A stretch of 64,000 bases of DNA from Alicyclobacillus sp. (GTDB lineage: Bacteria; Bacillota; Bacilli; Alicyclobacillales; Alicyclobacillaceae). Position numbers and translations under genes: made by a program. Positions 17,147 through 26,131 of the stretch are shown here, in pieces; position 1 is the first letter of the stretch; each line of letters opens with the position of its first letter. The stretch is taken from the NCBI GenBank assembly GCA_023511725.1, contig JAIMAY010000001.1, positions 62,001-126,000 on the forward strand, read 5' to 3'. The notes under the pieces were generated by a model. The model made no database searches, was not told the origin of the DNA, and saw only the letters and a list, made by a program, of their open reading frames with translations.

Positions 17147-19366
17147 ATGGATGCGGGTTACTCCACGACGTCCGTGTCAAGCCGGGACGAGCGTGCAACA
17201 CCGAGGACCATGGATGCGCTATGCGAGAAGCTCGCGGCGTATCTGAAACCGGAGGAACTGGACTTCGTGCGCCGCGCCTATGCCTACGCGGAGGAGGCAC
17301 ACCGGGGTCAGTTGCGCAAGTCGGGCGAACCGTACATCACGCATCCGCTGGCGGTGGCTTGGATCCTGGCCGACCTCCAGTTGGATGCGACCACCATCGC
17401 AGCCGCCCTGCTTCACGATGTCGTGGAAGATACGCGGGTGACGGATGAGGAGATTGTGCGCCAGTTTGGCAGTGAGGTCGCGGCGTTGGTGGACGGCGTG
17501 ACGAAACTGAAACGAATCAAGTTTGATTCGAAGGAAGAGCAGCAGGCGGAGAATCTGCGCAAGATGTTCCTGGCGATGGCCAGGGACATTCGTGTCCTGT
17601 TGATCAAGCTGGCGGATCGGCTGCACAATATGCGGACGCTGCGCTATCAGGACCCGGACAAACAGATCCAGACGGCTCGAGAGACGCTGGAGATCTTTGC
17701 GCCGCTCGCGCATCGGCTGGGGATCTACACGATGAAATGGGAGCTGGAGGACCTCGCGCTGCGCTACCTCAATCCGCGGGAGTACTACCGCATCGTCCAT
17801 CTCATGGCGCAGAAAAGGCAGGAGCGCGAGGATTACATCCGGCAGGTGATGGACATTTTGCGGGAGAAACTGCGCGCGCTCGACATCCAGGCAGAGGTGT
17901 CCGGGCGCGCGAAGCATATCTACAGCATCTACCGCAAGATGGTCACACAGCACAAGGAGTTCAGTGAAATTTACGATCTCTTTGCCGTGCGCGTGATTGT
18001 AGACAGTGTCAAAGACTGTTACGCCGTGCTGGGCGTGGTTCACACGATGTGGAAGCCGATGCCCGGGCGCTTCAAGGATTACATCGCCATGCCGAAGGCG
18101 AACATGTACCAGAGTCTGCACACCACCGTGATCGGGCCGAGGGGAGAGCCGCTCGAGATTCAGATCCGGACGTGGGAGATGCACCAAACCGCCGAGTACG
18201 GCATTGCGGCGCATTGGCTCTACAAGGAGGGGGGCCAGCGGGCGGAGGGCAAGTTTGCCCAGAAGCTCGCCTGGTTCCGCGAGGTGTTGGAGTGGCAGCA
18301 GGACTTCCGCGACGCGCAGGAATTCATGGAGACGCTCAAGCTCGACCTGTTTGCGGACGAGGTGTTCGTGTTCACTCCCAAAGGCGATGTGATTGAGCTG
18401 CCCGCGGGATCCGTGCCCATCGACTTCGCTTACCGCATCCATACGGACATTGGCAATCGCTGCATTGGCGCGAAGGTGAACGGTAAGATTGTGCCGCTGG
18501 ACTATCGACTGCGGACAGGCGACATTGTCGAGATCCTCACGTCCAAACACAGCTATGGTCCGAGTCGGGACTGGTTGAAAATCGTCAAGTCCTCGCAGGC
18601 GAAGAGCAAGATTCGGGCATGGTTCAAGAAGGAGCGTCGTGAGGAGAACATCCAGCGCGGCCGTGAACTTTTGGAGCGTGAGCTGACGCGGCAACGTTTG
18701 GACCCGGCGAAGCTGTTGTCGTCTCCGTATTTGACGGAGGCGGCCGCGAAGTTCAACTTCGCCAAAGAGGAGGACCTGCTGGCCGCGGTGGGTTACGGCG
18801 GCGTCAGCCCTCAACAGGTCATCGGCCGGGTGCTGGAGCGTTATCGGCGTGAGCAGCCGGCGCCACCGCCGGATTCGGTGGTGCTCGAGAAGCGCGAGGA
18901 ACCGGTGGGTCGCCCGGCGGAGGGCGGTGTGCGCGTGAAAGGCGTGGACAACGTGCTCATCCGTTTTGCGCGGTGCTGCAATCCTGTGCCCGGTGATGAG
19001 ATCATCGGCTTCATTACGCGCGGCCGCGGGCTGTCGGTCCATCGCCAAGACTGCCCGAACGTGGCATCGCTCAAGGAAGAGGGCCACCGCATGCTCGAGG
19101 TGGAGTGGGCGAGCGGGGCAGATCAGTCGTACCGGGTGGAGCTGGAACTCAAGGGGCTCGACCGGCCGGGCCTGATCAATGAAGTCATGAATGCCGTGGC
19201 GGAAACCAAAACCGATGTCACCGCGGTCAGCGGCAGGGTCGACAGCCGACGGATTGCTCATGTGCATCTCAGCATGCGGATCCGCAATCTCGAACACCTC
19301 CGCGCGGTGGTGGAGCGTCTCAAGCGCCTGAAGGACATCCACAGCGTGCGCCGTCTGATGCAGTAG
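17147..19366 (+). CDS. relA: bifunctional (p)ppGpp synthetase/hydrolase (RelA/SpoT family)
   Basis: This is the long RelA/SpoT homologue that makes and degrades the stringent-response alarmone. Its 739 residues contain the HD hydrolase domain (about 40-190; AALLHDVVEDT near 90 and LADRLHNMRTL near 155), the synthetase domain (about 230-350; YDLFAVRVIVD and YIAMPKANMYQSLHTTV), a TGS domain (VFTPKGDVIELPAGS near 415), a conserved cysteine region (RCCNPVPGDEIIGF) and a C-terminal ACT domain. The intact HD site argues for a bifunctional enzyme. ATG 17147 was chosen because GGGAGG at 17133-17138 is 8 bases upstream; an in-frame ATG at 17108 overlaps apt. Confidence 0.96.
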   Translation: MDAGYSTTSVSSRDERATPRTMDALCEKLAAYLKPEELDFVRRAYAYAEEAHRGQLRKSGEPYITHPLAVAWILADLQLDATTIAAALLHDVVEDTRVTDEEIVRQFGSEVAALVDGVTKLKRIKFDSKEEQQAENLRKMFLAMARDIRVLLIKLADRLHNMRTLRYQDPDKQIQTARETLEIFAPLAHRLGIYTMKWELEDLALRYLNPREYYRIVHLMAQKRQEREDYIRQVMDILREKLRALDIQAEVSGRAKHIYSIYRKMVTQHKEFSEIYDLFAVRVIVDSVKDCYAVLGVVHTMWKPMPGRFKDYIAMPKANMYQSLHTTVIGPRGEPLEIQIRTWEMHQTAEYGIAAHWLYKEGGQRAEGKFAQKLAWFREVLEWQQDFRDAQEFMETLKLDLFADEVFVFTPKGDVIELPAGSVPIDFAYRIHTDIGNRCIGAKVNGKIVPLDYRLRTGDIVEILTSKHSYGPSRDWLKIVKSSQAKSKIRAWFKKERREENIQRGRELLERELTRQRLDPAKLLSSPYLTEAAAKFNFAKEEDLLAAVGYGGVSPQQVIGRVLERYRREQPAPPPDSVVLEKREEPVGRPAEGGVRVKGVDNVLIRFARCCNPVPGDEIIGFITRGRGLSVHRQDCPNVASLKEEGHRMLEVEWASGADQSYRVELELKGLDRPGLINEVMNAVAETKTDVTAVSGRVDSRRIAHVHLSMRIRNLEHLRAVVERLKRLKDIHSVRRLMQ

Positions 19367-19402
19367 AGGTGGCATCGCAGGTCATGATGAGGGAGGGTGA
19401 GC

Positions 19403-19855
19403 ATGCGCGTAGTCGTTCAGCGAGTTTCCGAGGCGGCGGTGCGCGTGGAGGATAACATCGTGGGCCGGATCGGCCGAGGATTTCTCGTTCTCGTGGGTGT
19501 GCGCACAGGAGACACGGAGGCCGATGCGGAGTATCTGGCCGAGAAGGTGGCGTATCTTCGCGTTTTTCCGGATGAGCACGGCAAGATGAATCATGATCTG
19601 TTCACGGCACAAGGCGCCGTCCTTTCCGTGTCACAGTTCACACTGTACGGTGACTGTCGCAAAGGTCGCCGCCCCAACTACATGGCAGCCGCCGCACCGG
19701 ACGAAGCTGTTCGCCTGTACGAAGCCTTCAACCAGGCGTTGCGTGCACGCGGTGTCCATGTCGAGACTGGACAATTCGGCGCGATGATGCAGGTCTCCTT
19801 GGTCAACGACGGCCCGGTGACGCTGATCATCGACAGTCGGGGGGATGCCCAATGA
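19403..19855 (+). CDS. dtd: D-aminoacyl-tRNA deacylase
   Basis: Dtd removes D-amino acids and misattached glycine from tRNAs. The 150-residue product starts with the standard [15 protein letters not shown] and shows the catalytic-pocket motifs [17 protein letters not shown] near residue 78 and [10 protein letters not shown] near 135. ATG 19403 follows GGGAGGG by about 5 bases and matches the family start. The relA-dtd order is the same as in Bacillus, and the stop overlaps the next gene by four bases. Confidence 0.96.
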   Translation: MRVVVQRVSEAAVRVEDNIVGRIGRGFLVLVGVRTGDTEADAEYLAEKVAYLRVFPDEHGKMNHDLFTAQGAVLSVSQFTLYGDCRKGRRPNYMAAAAPDEAVRLYEAFNQALRARGVHVETGQFGAMMQVSLVNDGPVTLIIDSRGDAQ

Positions 19856-20499
19856 TCATCCAATCGTTTGTCGTCAGCCCGTTCGCGTCCAACTGTTACA
19901 TCCTCGCGGAGGCGGATTCGCCAGGAGCGCGGGCGGTTGTCATTGATCCGGGCGATCTCGCCCTGGAACCGGTGATCTCCTGGTTGACCGAACGGCGGCT
20001 GAGCGTGGAGGCCATCTGGTGCACGCATGCGCACCTGGATCACGTGATGGGCGTGGACGTATTGCGGCGTCACTTTCCCGTGCCGGCCATCATTCATCCG
20101 GCGGACAGACCGCTGTGGGACACGGTGCACCTCACGGTACGCCAGTGGCTGGGCCGAGACATGGCGCCACTTGCACCGCCCGACGCGACGTGGGACGAAG
20201 GCGATGAGGTTCAGTTGGGGAGCCTTCGGTTCCGTATCTGGCATACACCAGGGCATTCGCCGGGCAGCGTTTGTCTGGTGGGGGATGAGATTGCCTTTAC
20301 GGGGGATACGGTGTTTGCCGGCAGCATCGGCAGAACGGATCTCCCAGGGTCAGATCCGGCGGCCATGCAGCGCTCACTGAAACGTGTGCTCGACTGGCCG
20401 GACGAACTGATCCTGTATCCAGGGCACATGGGTAAAACCGTCATGAAGCATGAGCGGCAGTGGAATCCATTCCTTCAGGATCTGGCGGAGCATGCGTGA
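19852..20499 (+). CDS. metallo-beta-lactamase-fold hydrolase (YqgX/glyoxalase II-like)
   Basis: The 215-residue protein has the metallo-beta-lactamase fold with the binuclear metal motif THAHLDH near residue 60. Further ligands are seen in the HTPGHSPGS region near 130 and [14 protein letters not shown] near 150, with a final histidine in YPGHMGKT near 187. Small single-domain members like this are usually called hydroxyacylglutathione hydrolase-like; Bacillus YqgX, a possible bacillithiol-dependent glyoxalase II, is similar. Substrate is not determinable from sequence. It is translationally coupled to dtd by a four-base overlap. Confidence 0.88.
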   Translation: MIIQSFVVSPFASNCYILAEADSPGARAVVIDPGDLALEPVISWLTERRLSVEAIWCTHAHLDHVMGVDVLRRHFPVPAIIHPADRPLWDTVHLTVRQWLGRDMAPLAPPDATWDEGDEVQLGSLRFRIWHTPGHSPGSVCLVGDEIAFTGDTVFAGSIGRTDLPGSDPAAMQRSLKRVLDWPDELILYPGHMGKTVMKHERQWNPFLQDLAEHA

Positions 20500-20556
20500 G
20501 GCCGCTCGCGTGGCCAAACCAGAGCGGCGAGCCGCCCGGTTCGCCGCGTTCTCACG

Positions 20557-20919
20557 TCAACGATAGAAGTGAAGTCCCGACATCTCCCGCCGCATCCGCC
20601 ATTGCCGATGAGCGACCGCGCTGAGAATGGCGAGCACCAAGGCCGCACCTGCCCAGAGGTACACGGTGCTGTCGCCGAACAGAAACCCCACGAGGATAAT
20701 TATCAGCGCGTTCACCACAAGGACCACGACGGCAATCCATGGTCTCCAGAGGGTGAATAGCGCTGCCGCCACACAGAGCACGGCGAACACCAGCCCGCCG
20801 CCACCGTCTCCCTGCAACTGTGGAATGTTGTTGAGGACGCCGGCGGATGCTATCTGATACGATTGCCAGAATGTCCAGACCGCGACGGCGAGGCACAGCA
20901 GCGCAGTGATCCACTTCAT
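20557..20919 (-). CDS. small membrane protein of unknown function
   Basis: I do not recognise this 120-residue protein. It has an N-terminal hydrophobic helix (residues 3-22) and three more hydrophobic stretches around 43-60, 63-82 and 86-105. A short glycine-rich loop (QGDGGGG) separates the first two, and the basic tail HRQWRMRR suggests a cytosolic C-terminus. The ATG is preceded by a GGGAGAG site, and a TATAAT box lies about 36 bases further upstream at 20955-20960 on the same strand. It stands alone, convergent with the upstream hydrolase operon. Confidence 0.65.
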   Translation of the reverse strand: MKWITALLCLAVAVWTFWQSYQIASAGVLNNIPQLQGDGGGGLVFAVLCVAAALFTLWRPWIAVVVLVVNALIIILVGFLFGDSTVYLWAGAALVLAILSAVAHRQWRMRREMSGLHFYR

Positions 20920-20965
20920 GGGCGTCTCTCCCTTGCACAGGTTGGCTATCGCCCATTATACCGAA

Positions 20966-20988
20966 AGCCCGTCCTGTGCGGACGGGCT
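20966..20988 (-). terminator. terminator after sspH
   Basis: AGCCCGTCC at 20966-20974 pairs perfectly with GGACGGGCT at 20980-20988 around a five-base loop. On the minus strand it is followed by TTTCGG. It ends the sspH transcript before the TATAAT of the next minus-strand gene. Confidence 0.7.
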
Positions 20989-21021
20989 CTGCGGTGGAAA
21001 ATTTATGGTCAGCATCGTGGA

Positions 21022-21201
21022 CTACGACGGGCGTTCCACCAGCTCCGCGGCCGGAGCGTTCACTTCAGTGCCATCCTCGTAATGCACCTTGACGTATCCG
21101 GTGCTCTCATACACCTCATCGAGGTGAACCGGTTTTCCGCGGTAGACCACCGGAATGATCTCCGGCGATTCAATGATCTCGCGCGCCCGCTGGACATCCA
21201 T
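21022..21201 (-). CDS. sspH: H-type small acid-soluble spore protein
   Basis: SspH-type proteins are minor small proteins of the spore core, expressed in the forespore. The 59-residue product begins MDVQRAREIIESPEIIPV, the standard start of the family, followed by the YRGKPVHLDEVYE segment and VKVHYEDGTE. ATG 21201 has GGAGGT 9 bases upstream. The open frame runs further upstream through the tRNA-Sec gene without a start of its own, so the short version is correct. A loose forespore-type promoter (GCATA, then CACACTA 18 bases on) can be seen about 60 bases upstream, but I would not rely on it. Confidence 0.88.
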   Translation of the reverse strand: MDVQRAREIIESPEIIPVVYRGKPVHLDEVYESTGYVKVHYEDGTEVNAPAAELVERPS

Positions 21202-21276
21202 CCTGATTGCACCTCCGCAGAATATCGCATCGGCCTTAGTGTGGATGCTGTCAGCGGATTGTATGCCTGCGTGTTG

Positions 21277-21373
21277 TGGCGGGAGCGTGTGGGAATCGAA
21301 CCCACCGGCGACATCCCGTGCCGCCCGGCCAGCTTTGAAGGCTGCGGGGGGCACCAGCACCCCTTCCGCCCCC
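21277..21373 (-). tRNA. selC: tRNA-Sec (anticodon TCA)
   Basis: Read on the minus strand this is a 97-base tRNA with an anticodon loop CTTCAAA (anticodon TCA, reading UGA). The acceptor GGGGGCG pairs with CGCTCCC with one G-U pair. The T arm is GTGGG-TTCGATT-CCCAC, and the variable arm is long, seven pairs GGCGGCA/TGTCGCC with one G-U. The 3' end is discriminator G plus an encoded CCA. Length, G discriminator, long variable arm and the CTTCAAA loop all match bacterial selenocysteine tRNA. Two details are imperfect: the eighth acceptor position is G opposite A, and the anticodon stem has four Watson-Crick pairs plus a G-G apposition. A consensus promoter lies 20 bases upstream. Confidence 0.87.
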
Positions 21374-21392
21374 ATGATCACGACAGTTGCCG

Positions 21393-21422
21393 ATTATAAC
21401 GCAGGCGGTGTGCGTTGTCCAA
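21393..21422 (-). promoter_or_regulatory. sigma-A promoter of tRNA-Sec
   Basis: On the minus strand TTGGAC (21417-21422) and a perfect TATAAT (21393-21398) are 18 bases apart. Transcription would begin about 13 bases before the first tRNA base. Confidence 0.8.
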
Positions 21423-21453
21423 TCATCTTCCGCGTTCTTTCCGATTCCTGATG

Positions 21454-22557
21454 TCATGCGGAACCTTGCAGAAGCGCGAGATAGAGATCCGTGAGTTCGG
21501 GGTCAAACTGGGTGCCTCGGGCGCTGGCGAGATAAGCCCGCGCTTCCGCAACTGGCCACGCGCGCTTGTAGGGACGTGCGTGGGTCAGCGCGTCGTAGAC
21601 GTCGATGATGGCAAACATGCGTGCCAGCAGCGGGATGCTGTCGCCCGCGATACCGTCTGGATACCCGGCGCCGTCCCAGCGCTCATGATGGTGCCGGATC
21701 ACGGACAGGGCGGGATCGTCCACATAGGCGAGTCTCCTGGCGATCTCGTAGCCGTACACCGTGTGCCGCTGCACGAACTCGCGTTCCTCCGGCGTGAGCG
21801 GTCCGGGTTTGCGCAGAATCTGGTCCGGTACGGAGATCTTGCCGATATCGTGCAGATACGCACCCACCGTACCGGATTCTATCAGGTCGGCCTCCAGACC
21901 TTTGGCGTGCATGAACCGGCGCATCGCGCGCACCACGCGTTGTGTATGACCGAAGGTCTCGCCGTCTCGTGACTCGAGGGCGATACCCAGGGCGGCAAGA
22001 CTGTGGAGCTTGGTGGTGTCGGCCCGCATCGCCTCCTGCATCGCCCAGAAATGCCCGGCGAAGCCCGTGGTCAGGACCTCAAGCCAGGTGATGCGGTTGG
22101 CTCTCGGGGGTGTGCACCACGCGCAGACCACACAGCCGTAGCCGCGTCCGCGCGCCATCAGCGGCGTCAGCCACACGGCGTGAAGGCCGCGGGTGGTGAA
22201 GAGCGAGGCCCAAGCGCGATAGCCAGGGGCTTGATGGACGGGCCATGCCCGCGCTGCGTCGCAGGCGGCGGCGTACCAAGCTTGCCCCGTGCCGGCGGCG
22301 AGCAAGGTCTGAATGGGCATCGCCAAATTCCCGATGTCCCTCATGACCTCCACGCGACCCGTGTTGGGCTGAATGAGGCATACAGCCACCGCGTCCGCCG
22401 CCAGTCCGTGCACGAGCGTGTCGGTGAGGAGGCCGAGCGCCTCATCCATCTCGTGACACAGGGAGAACCGTTCCAGCGCACGCTGACACACGGACTGCCA
22501 CCGTGCCTCCCGGCGAAGCCGGTCATCCGTTCCTGCTCTGATCTGGGTATGTTCCAT
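21454..22557 (-). CDS. HD-GYP domain phosphodiesterase with GAF-like sensor
   Basis: HD-GYP proteins hydrolyse cyclic di-GMP. The 367-residue product has an N-terminal GAF-like region (about 20-165; LLTDTLVHGLAADAVAVCLI) and an HD-GYP domain from about 185. The metal and signature motifs are intact: HDIGKISVPDQIL near 232, RHTVYGYEIARRL near 265, HHHERWDGAGYPDG near 288 and DVYDALTHARPYKRAW near 318. No membrane segments are predicted, so it is cytosolic. ATG 22557 has GAGGT 8 bases upstream. It could oppose the GGDEF enzyme encoded at 6336-8483. Confidence 0.9.
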   Translation of the reverse strand: MEHTQIRAGTDDRLRREARWQSVCQRALERFSLCHEMDEALGLLTDTLVHGLAADAVAVCLIQPNTGRVEVMRDIGNLAMPIQTLLAAGTGQAWYAAACDAARAWPVHQAPGYRAWASLFTTRGLHAVWLTPLMARGRGYGCVVCAWCTPPRANRITWLEVLTTGFAGHFWAMQEAMRADTTKLHSLAALGIALESRDGETFGHTQRVVRAMRRFMHAKGLEADLIESGTVGAYLHDIGKISVPDQILRKPGPLTPEEREFVQRHTVYGYEIARRLAYVDDPALSVIRHHHERWDGAGYPDGIAGDSIPLLARMFAIIDVYDALTHARPYKRAWPVAEARAYLASARGTQFDPELTDLYLALLQGSA

Positions 22558-22640
22558 GGTCACCGACCTCACCGAGATCCCGATTCAGTTCGGTGAATTT
22601 CGACAGTGACCCCGGAAATTCCTGCTGCCATCACCGAGTG

Positions 22641-24101
22641 TTAGGCGGTACCATCCGCGGAGGAAGCATCGGCGGGCAGCGGGAGGTTCAGATGTTTCCA
22701 GATGGTGTCCGCCGCACGTTGCCCTTGCTCGATGCAGTCCGGGATGCCGATGCCATGGTACCCCGCACCGGCGATAGTGACGCCCGGCGCAGCATCGCGC
22801 AGGGTCTGCTCCATCTGTGCCACAAACTCCCGATGGCCTACGCCGTATTGCGGCATGGCCCGCAGCCACCGGGTCAGGCGGGTGAAAAGGGGGCGTCCTC
22901 GCAGTCCAAACAAGCCTTCGAGTTGTTCCCGGACGCCACGGATGAGGTCCGGGTCCGGCAGTCGCAGCGCGTCCTGCTGCCCTGCCCGTCCGACAAAGCA
23001 TCGCACCAACCACACGTCCTCCGGTGCCGTGTGCGGCCACTTGCGAGAGAGAATGGTGCACGCTGTGATGAAGCTCGGCTCGTCCCGCGGAACGAGGAAG
23101 CCCGATCCCTCTATGGGGGGCGCCATGCTGGCCGGATACGCTATCGCCACGGTGGCCGTCGATACGTAGGCAATCGTCTCCAGCCGAGTCGCCGCGGGGG
23201 TGAGCTTGCGCAGCAGAGGTGCGGCGGCGTAAGCAGGCACCGTGACGATCACGCCATCGGCCACCAGCGTGTTGCGCTGGCCCAGCGATGTGACCGTGAC
23301 ACGATACCGGCCACCCGGGGTTTGGCTGATCTCGAGCGCCCGGGTATTGAGGTGGATAGCCGCCCATGGCTGCAGGGCCTCGACGAGACGCTCGACGAGC
23401 GTCTGTAATCCACCACGCAGCGTGATGAACGCACTACGACCTGTGTTTCCAGGGCTGGCCGGCTGTTGGCGGCGACTGCGCATGGCGCCGCGGAGCAGGC
23501 TTCCGTAGCGCTTCTCCATTTCCGCTAACTGGGGAAATGTCGAGAGCAGGCTGAGGTCATCCGCTCGGCCCGCGTAGATCCCAGCCATCATGGGCTCTGC
23601 CAGGCGTGTGACGAGCTCGTCACCGAGTCTTCGGCGAAGAAACCGCCCAAGCGACATGTCTTCGCCCTTCCAGACGCGGGGGAGGACGAGATCGGCCAGG
23701 GTCCGCAGCATGCCACCCGTACTCAGCAGCGGTGTTCGCAGCGCACGCCAGTCGGCCGGGATCCCCAGCATGGTCGGCATGGGCATCGGGACCAAGCGAC
23801 CTTGGTACAGGACATGCACGCCGCCGCGGGATGGTGGCATAGGGACGATCTCGGACTCTATACCGAGCGCCCGGACGAGCGCGGGACCCGCGGGTTTGCG
23901 CGCCAGCATGGAGTCCGGGCCCGCTTCGACCACGAGCCCCTGCTCACGGTAGGTGCGGATCTTGCCGCCGACTCGCTCGTCGGATTCGATGATGCTCAGG
24001 CGCAGCGCCACCCCGGCCTGTTCCGCCCATCGCCTGAGTTGCAGCCCCGCCGACAGTCCAGTGATGCCGGCGCCGATGATCACCACGTGCCGATCCGTCA
24101 T
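22641..24101 (-). CDS. hemY: coproporphyrinogen III / protoporphyrinogen oxidase HemY
   Basis: HemY (CgoX) is the FAD-dependent oxidase that in Gram-positive bacteria converts coproporphyrinogen III to coproporphyrin III. The 486-residue protein has an FAD-binding glycine motif IIGAGITGLSAGLQL near residue 8, an ESDERVGGKIRTYREQG stretch near 38, and a C-terminal FAD segment GAGYHGIGIPDCIEQG near 455. A partly hydrophobic central region is typical of this membrane-associated enzyme. It is the last gene of hemE-hemH-hemY, overlapping hemH by four bases. Confidence 0.94.
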   Translation of the reverse strand: MTDRHVVIIGAGITGLSAGLQLRRWAEQAGVALRLSIIESDERVGGKIRTYREQGLVVEAGPDSMLARKPAGPALVRALGIESEIVPMPPSRGGVHVLYQGRLVPMPMPTMLGIPADWRALRTPLLSTGGMLRTLADLVLPRVWKGEDMSLGRFLRRRLGDELVTRLAEPMMAGIYAGRADDLSLLSTFPQLAEMEKRYGSLLRGAMRSRRQQPASPGNTGRSAFITLRGGLQTLVERLVEALQPWAAIHLNTRALEISQTPGGRYRVTVTSLGQRNTLVADGVIVTVPAYAAAPLLRKLTPAATRLETIAYVSTATVAIAYPASMAPPIEGSGFLVPRDEPSFITACTILSRKWPHTAPEDVWLVRCFVGRAGQQDALRLPDPDLIRGVREQLEGLFGLRGRPLFTRLTRWLRAMPQYGVGHREFVAQMEQTLRDAAPGVTIAGAGYHGIGIPDCIEQGQRAADTIWKHLNLPLPADASSADGTA

Positions 24102-25033
24102 CCCGTCGTCCCTCCCCGGGACATCTCCCAGCGGGTGGCCACCACGTCGGCCAGCGCCGCGGTGAATTCCGGTGCATCGTTCAATGAAGGTGTGCGCGCG
24201 AAGCGCATGCCCAGCCGGTCTGCGTGGTTGCGCGCTTCGATGTCGAGATCGTACAACACCTCAAGGTGATCTGCGACAAAGCCGACGGGGCAAACCAGGA
24301 CGTCCTGAACACCTTCGCTGGCAAGCTCGTCCAACACTTGCAGGATGTCAGGCCCAAGCCAGCGCTCCGACGTACGTCCCATGCTCTGCCAGCCGAAACG
24401 AACCTGTTCGAGCCCGAGCTGCTGCTTTACCGCTTCACCGGTTTCCCGGATCTGCTGTGGATAAGGATCTCCCTGCGCCAGGATGCGTTCCGGTAAGCTG
24501 TGGGCCGTGAAGACCACCGTGACTCCGCCGGGATCCGGGAAGGCGCGCAGACTCGCCTGCACCCGTGCAGCGACCGCCTGCAGATACCCGGGATGCAGGT
24601 GCCAATGGTCGATGTGCTGCCAATCAAGACGGCCATCGGAGGCTTGTTCGGCGGCGCGCTGGTACGCGCCGATGCTCATCGTGGCGTAGTGCGGGGCGAG
24701 CACCAGCGAGACGGCGTGTGTGATCCCGTCGCGCAGCATCTCCCGGACCACATCGCTAATGAAAGGGTGGGCGTGCCGCATCCCCAGGTAGATTCGCCAG
24801 TCCACGTTCGGCTGGCGGTGCCTCAGCCAGTACCGAATGCCCTCCGCTTGCCGGCGGGTGATGGCAGTCAGGGGCGAGACACCACCAATGGCCTGGTACC
24901 GGCGGATGAGGTCCGCCAGAAGTTCAGGCGTCGGGGGATGACCATGGCGGATATGCGTGTAGTAGGCTTCCACCTCGTCCAGGCTCTGCGGTGTCCCGTA
25001 CGCCATCACGAGTACCCCTATGCGCTCGTTCAC
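24098..25033 (-). CDS. hemH: ferrochelatase (coproporphyrin-type) HemH
   Basis: HemH (CpfC) inserts iron into coproporphyrin III on the Gram-positive heme pathway. The 311 residues are of normal length. Characteristic parts are VLVMAYGTPQSLDEVEAYY at the start, the LVLAPHYATMSIGAYQ active-site stretch near 130 (substrate-binding histidine), and the VVFTAHSLPERIL motif near 175. The metal-site glutamate lies in the VCPVGFVADHLEVLYD region near 250. No cysteine cluster suggesting a 2Fe-2S centre is visible. It starts at GTG overlapping the hemE stop. Confidence 0.95.
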   Translation of the reverse strand: MNERIGVLVMAYGTPQSLDEVEAYYTHIRHGHPPTPELLADLIRRYQAIGGVSPLTAITRRQAEGIRYWLRHRQPNVDWRIYLGMRHAHPFISDVVREMLRDGITHAVSLVLAPHYATMSIGAYQRAAEQASDGRLDWQHIDHWHLHPGYLQAVAARVQASLRAFPDPGGVTVVFTAHSLPERILAQGDPYPQQIRETGEAVKQQLGLEQVRFGWQSMGRTSERWLGPDILQVLDELASEGVQDVLVCPVGFVADHLEVLYDLDIEARNHADRLGMRFARTPSLNDAPEFTAALADVVATRWEMSRGGTTG

Positions 25034-26085
25034 TGCTGCACCCCCCTTCGCCGGCTTGCCAGGTAATGCTCGCTGTAATCGTGCACGAACGCGGTCAAGC
25101 GCTTGAGTGTCTCCGGGTCTGCCTCTGGGATCACGCCGTGTCCGAGATTGAAGATGAACCCCGGGGCCTCACTGCCTTCCTCTATGATTCGCCGAGCATG
25201 CGCTTCCACCTGCGACCATGGTGCGACGAGCAGCGCCGGGTCCAGATTGCCCTGCAGCGCTGTCCGGTCCCCGGTGCGCGCGCGGGCATCACGGATGCGG
25301 ACCCGCCAGTCCAGGCCAATCACGGTGGCTCCCGTCTCTGCCATTCTTGGCAGCAGTTCGCCTGTGGTCACACCGAAATAGATCAGCGGGACGTTCAAGG
25401 GCCGAAGTCTCGAGAAGATGTACTGCATGTAGGGGAAGACGTACTGATCGTAGTCGATCACGCTCAGCGCGCCCACCCAACTGTCGAACACCTGAACGGC
25501 CGAGCAGCCTGCCCGGACCTGTGCCGTGAGGTAGGTGACAACCATGTCGCTGAGCACTTCCATCAGCGCACGCCACGCCTCGGGATCAGCCCACATCAGG
25601 CGTTTGACCTGAAGGTAATCCCGCGACGGTCTCCCTTCCACCAGGTAACTGGCCAGTGTGAACGGTGCGCCGGCGAATCCAATCAGCGGCACCTCGAGCG
25701 TGGACGCCAGTCGTTCCACCGCCTCCAGCACATAGGGCACATCGCGGTCCGGATCCAGCGGGCGCAACTGGGCCACATCGGCTGCGGTTCTGATGGGTTG
25801 CGCAACCACAGGGCCGACACCTTCTCGGATCTCAAACGATGCCCCCATGGCACCTACCGGGACCATGATATCGGAAAACAGAATCGCCGCGTCAACGCCC
25901 AGTTGCTCCACAGGGAGGCGCGTCACCTCCGCGCACAGGGCTGGGTTGCGGCAAATGTCCAAGAGCGTGTGCCGTTCTCGGATTCGGCGGTATTCCGGTT
26001 GGTAACGCCCAGCCTGGCGCATGTACCAGACCGGCATACGCTCCACCGCCTCGCGCCGGCACGCGCGAAGGAACAGATCTTGCAT
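25030..26085 (-). CDS. hemE: uroporphyrinogen decarboxylase
   Basis: HemE removes four carboxyl groups from uroporphyrinogen III to form coproporphyrinogen III. The 351-residue protein has the signature PVWYMRQAGRYQPEYR near residue 20, FSDIMVPVGAMGASFEI near 70, GFAGAPFTLASYLVEG near 135 and NLGHGVIPEADPETL near 317. It opens the hemEHY operon, as in Bacillus. The ATG has an AGAGGA site 7 bases upstream, and a sigma-A-like promoter (TTGCAT, 18 bases, TATAAC) lies about 50 bases further up. Confidence 0.96.
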   Translation of the reverse strand: MQDLFLRACRREAVERMPVWYMRQAGRYQPEYRRIRERHTLLDICRNPALCAEVTRLPVEQLGVDAAILFSDIMVPVGAMGASFEIREGVGPVVAQPIRTAADVAQLRPLDPDRDVPYVLEAVERLASTLEVPLIGFAGAPFTLASYLVEGRPSRDYLQVKRLMWADPEAWRALMEVLSDMVVTYLTAQVRAGCSAVQVFDSWVGALSVIDYDQYVFPYMQYIFSRLRPLNVPLIYFGVTTGELLPRMAETGATVIGLDWRVRIRDARARTGDRTALQGNLDPALLVAPWSQVEAHARRIIEEGSEAPGFIFNLGHGVIPEADPETLKRLTAFVHDYSEHYLASRRRGVQQ

Positions 26086-26131
26086 CAGCAGGTCCTCTTT
26101 TCTTATCTATGGCATGGACGAGTTCAAACCA

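Noticed and set aside
17219-19375. Minus-strand open frame (718 codons) opposite relA
   Set aside because: It mirrors relA codons and has no domain pattern or ribosome site; it is a GC-driven shadow.
21202-21381. Extension of the sspH frame upstream to ATG 21381
   Set aside because: The extension runs through the tRNA-Sec gene and SspH proteins start at the MDVQRA segment.
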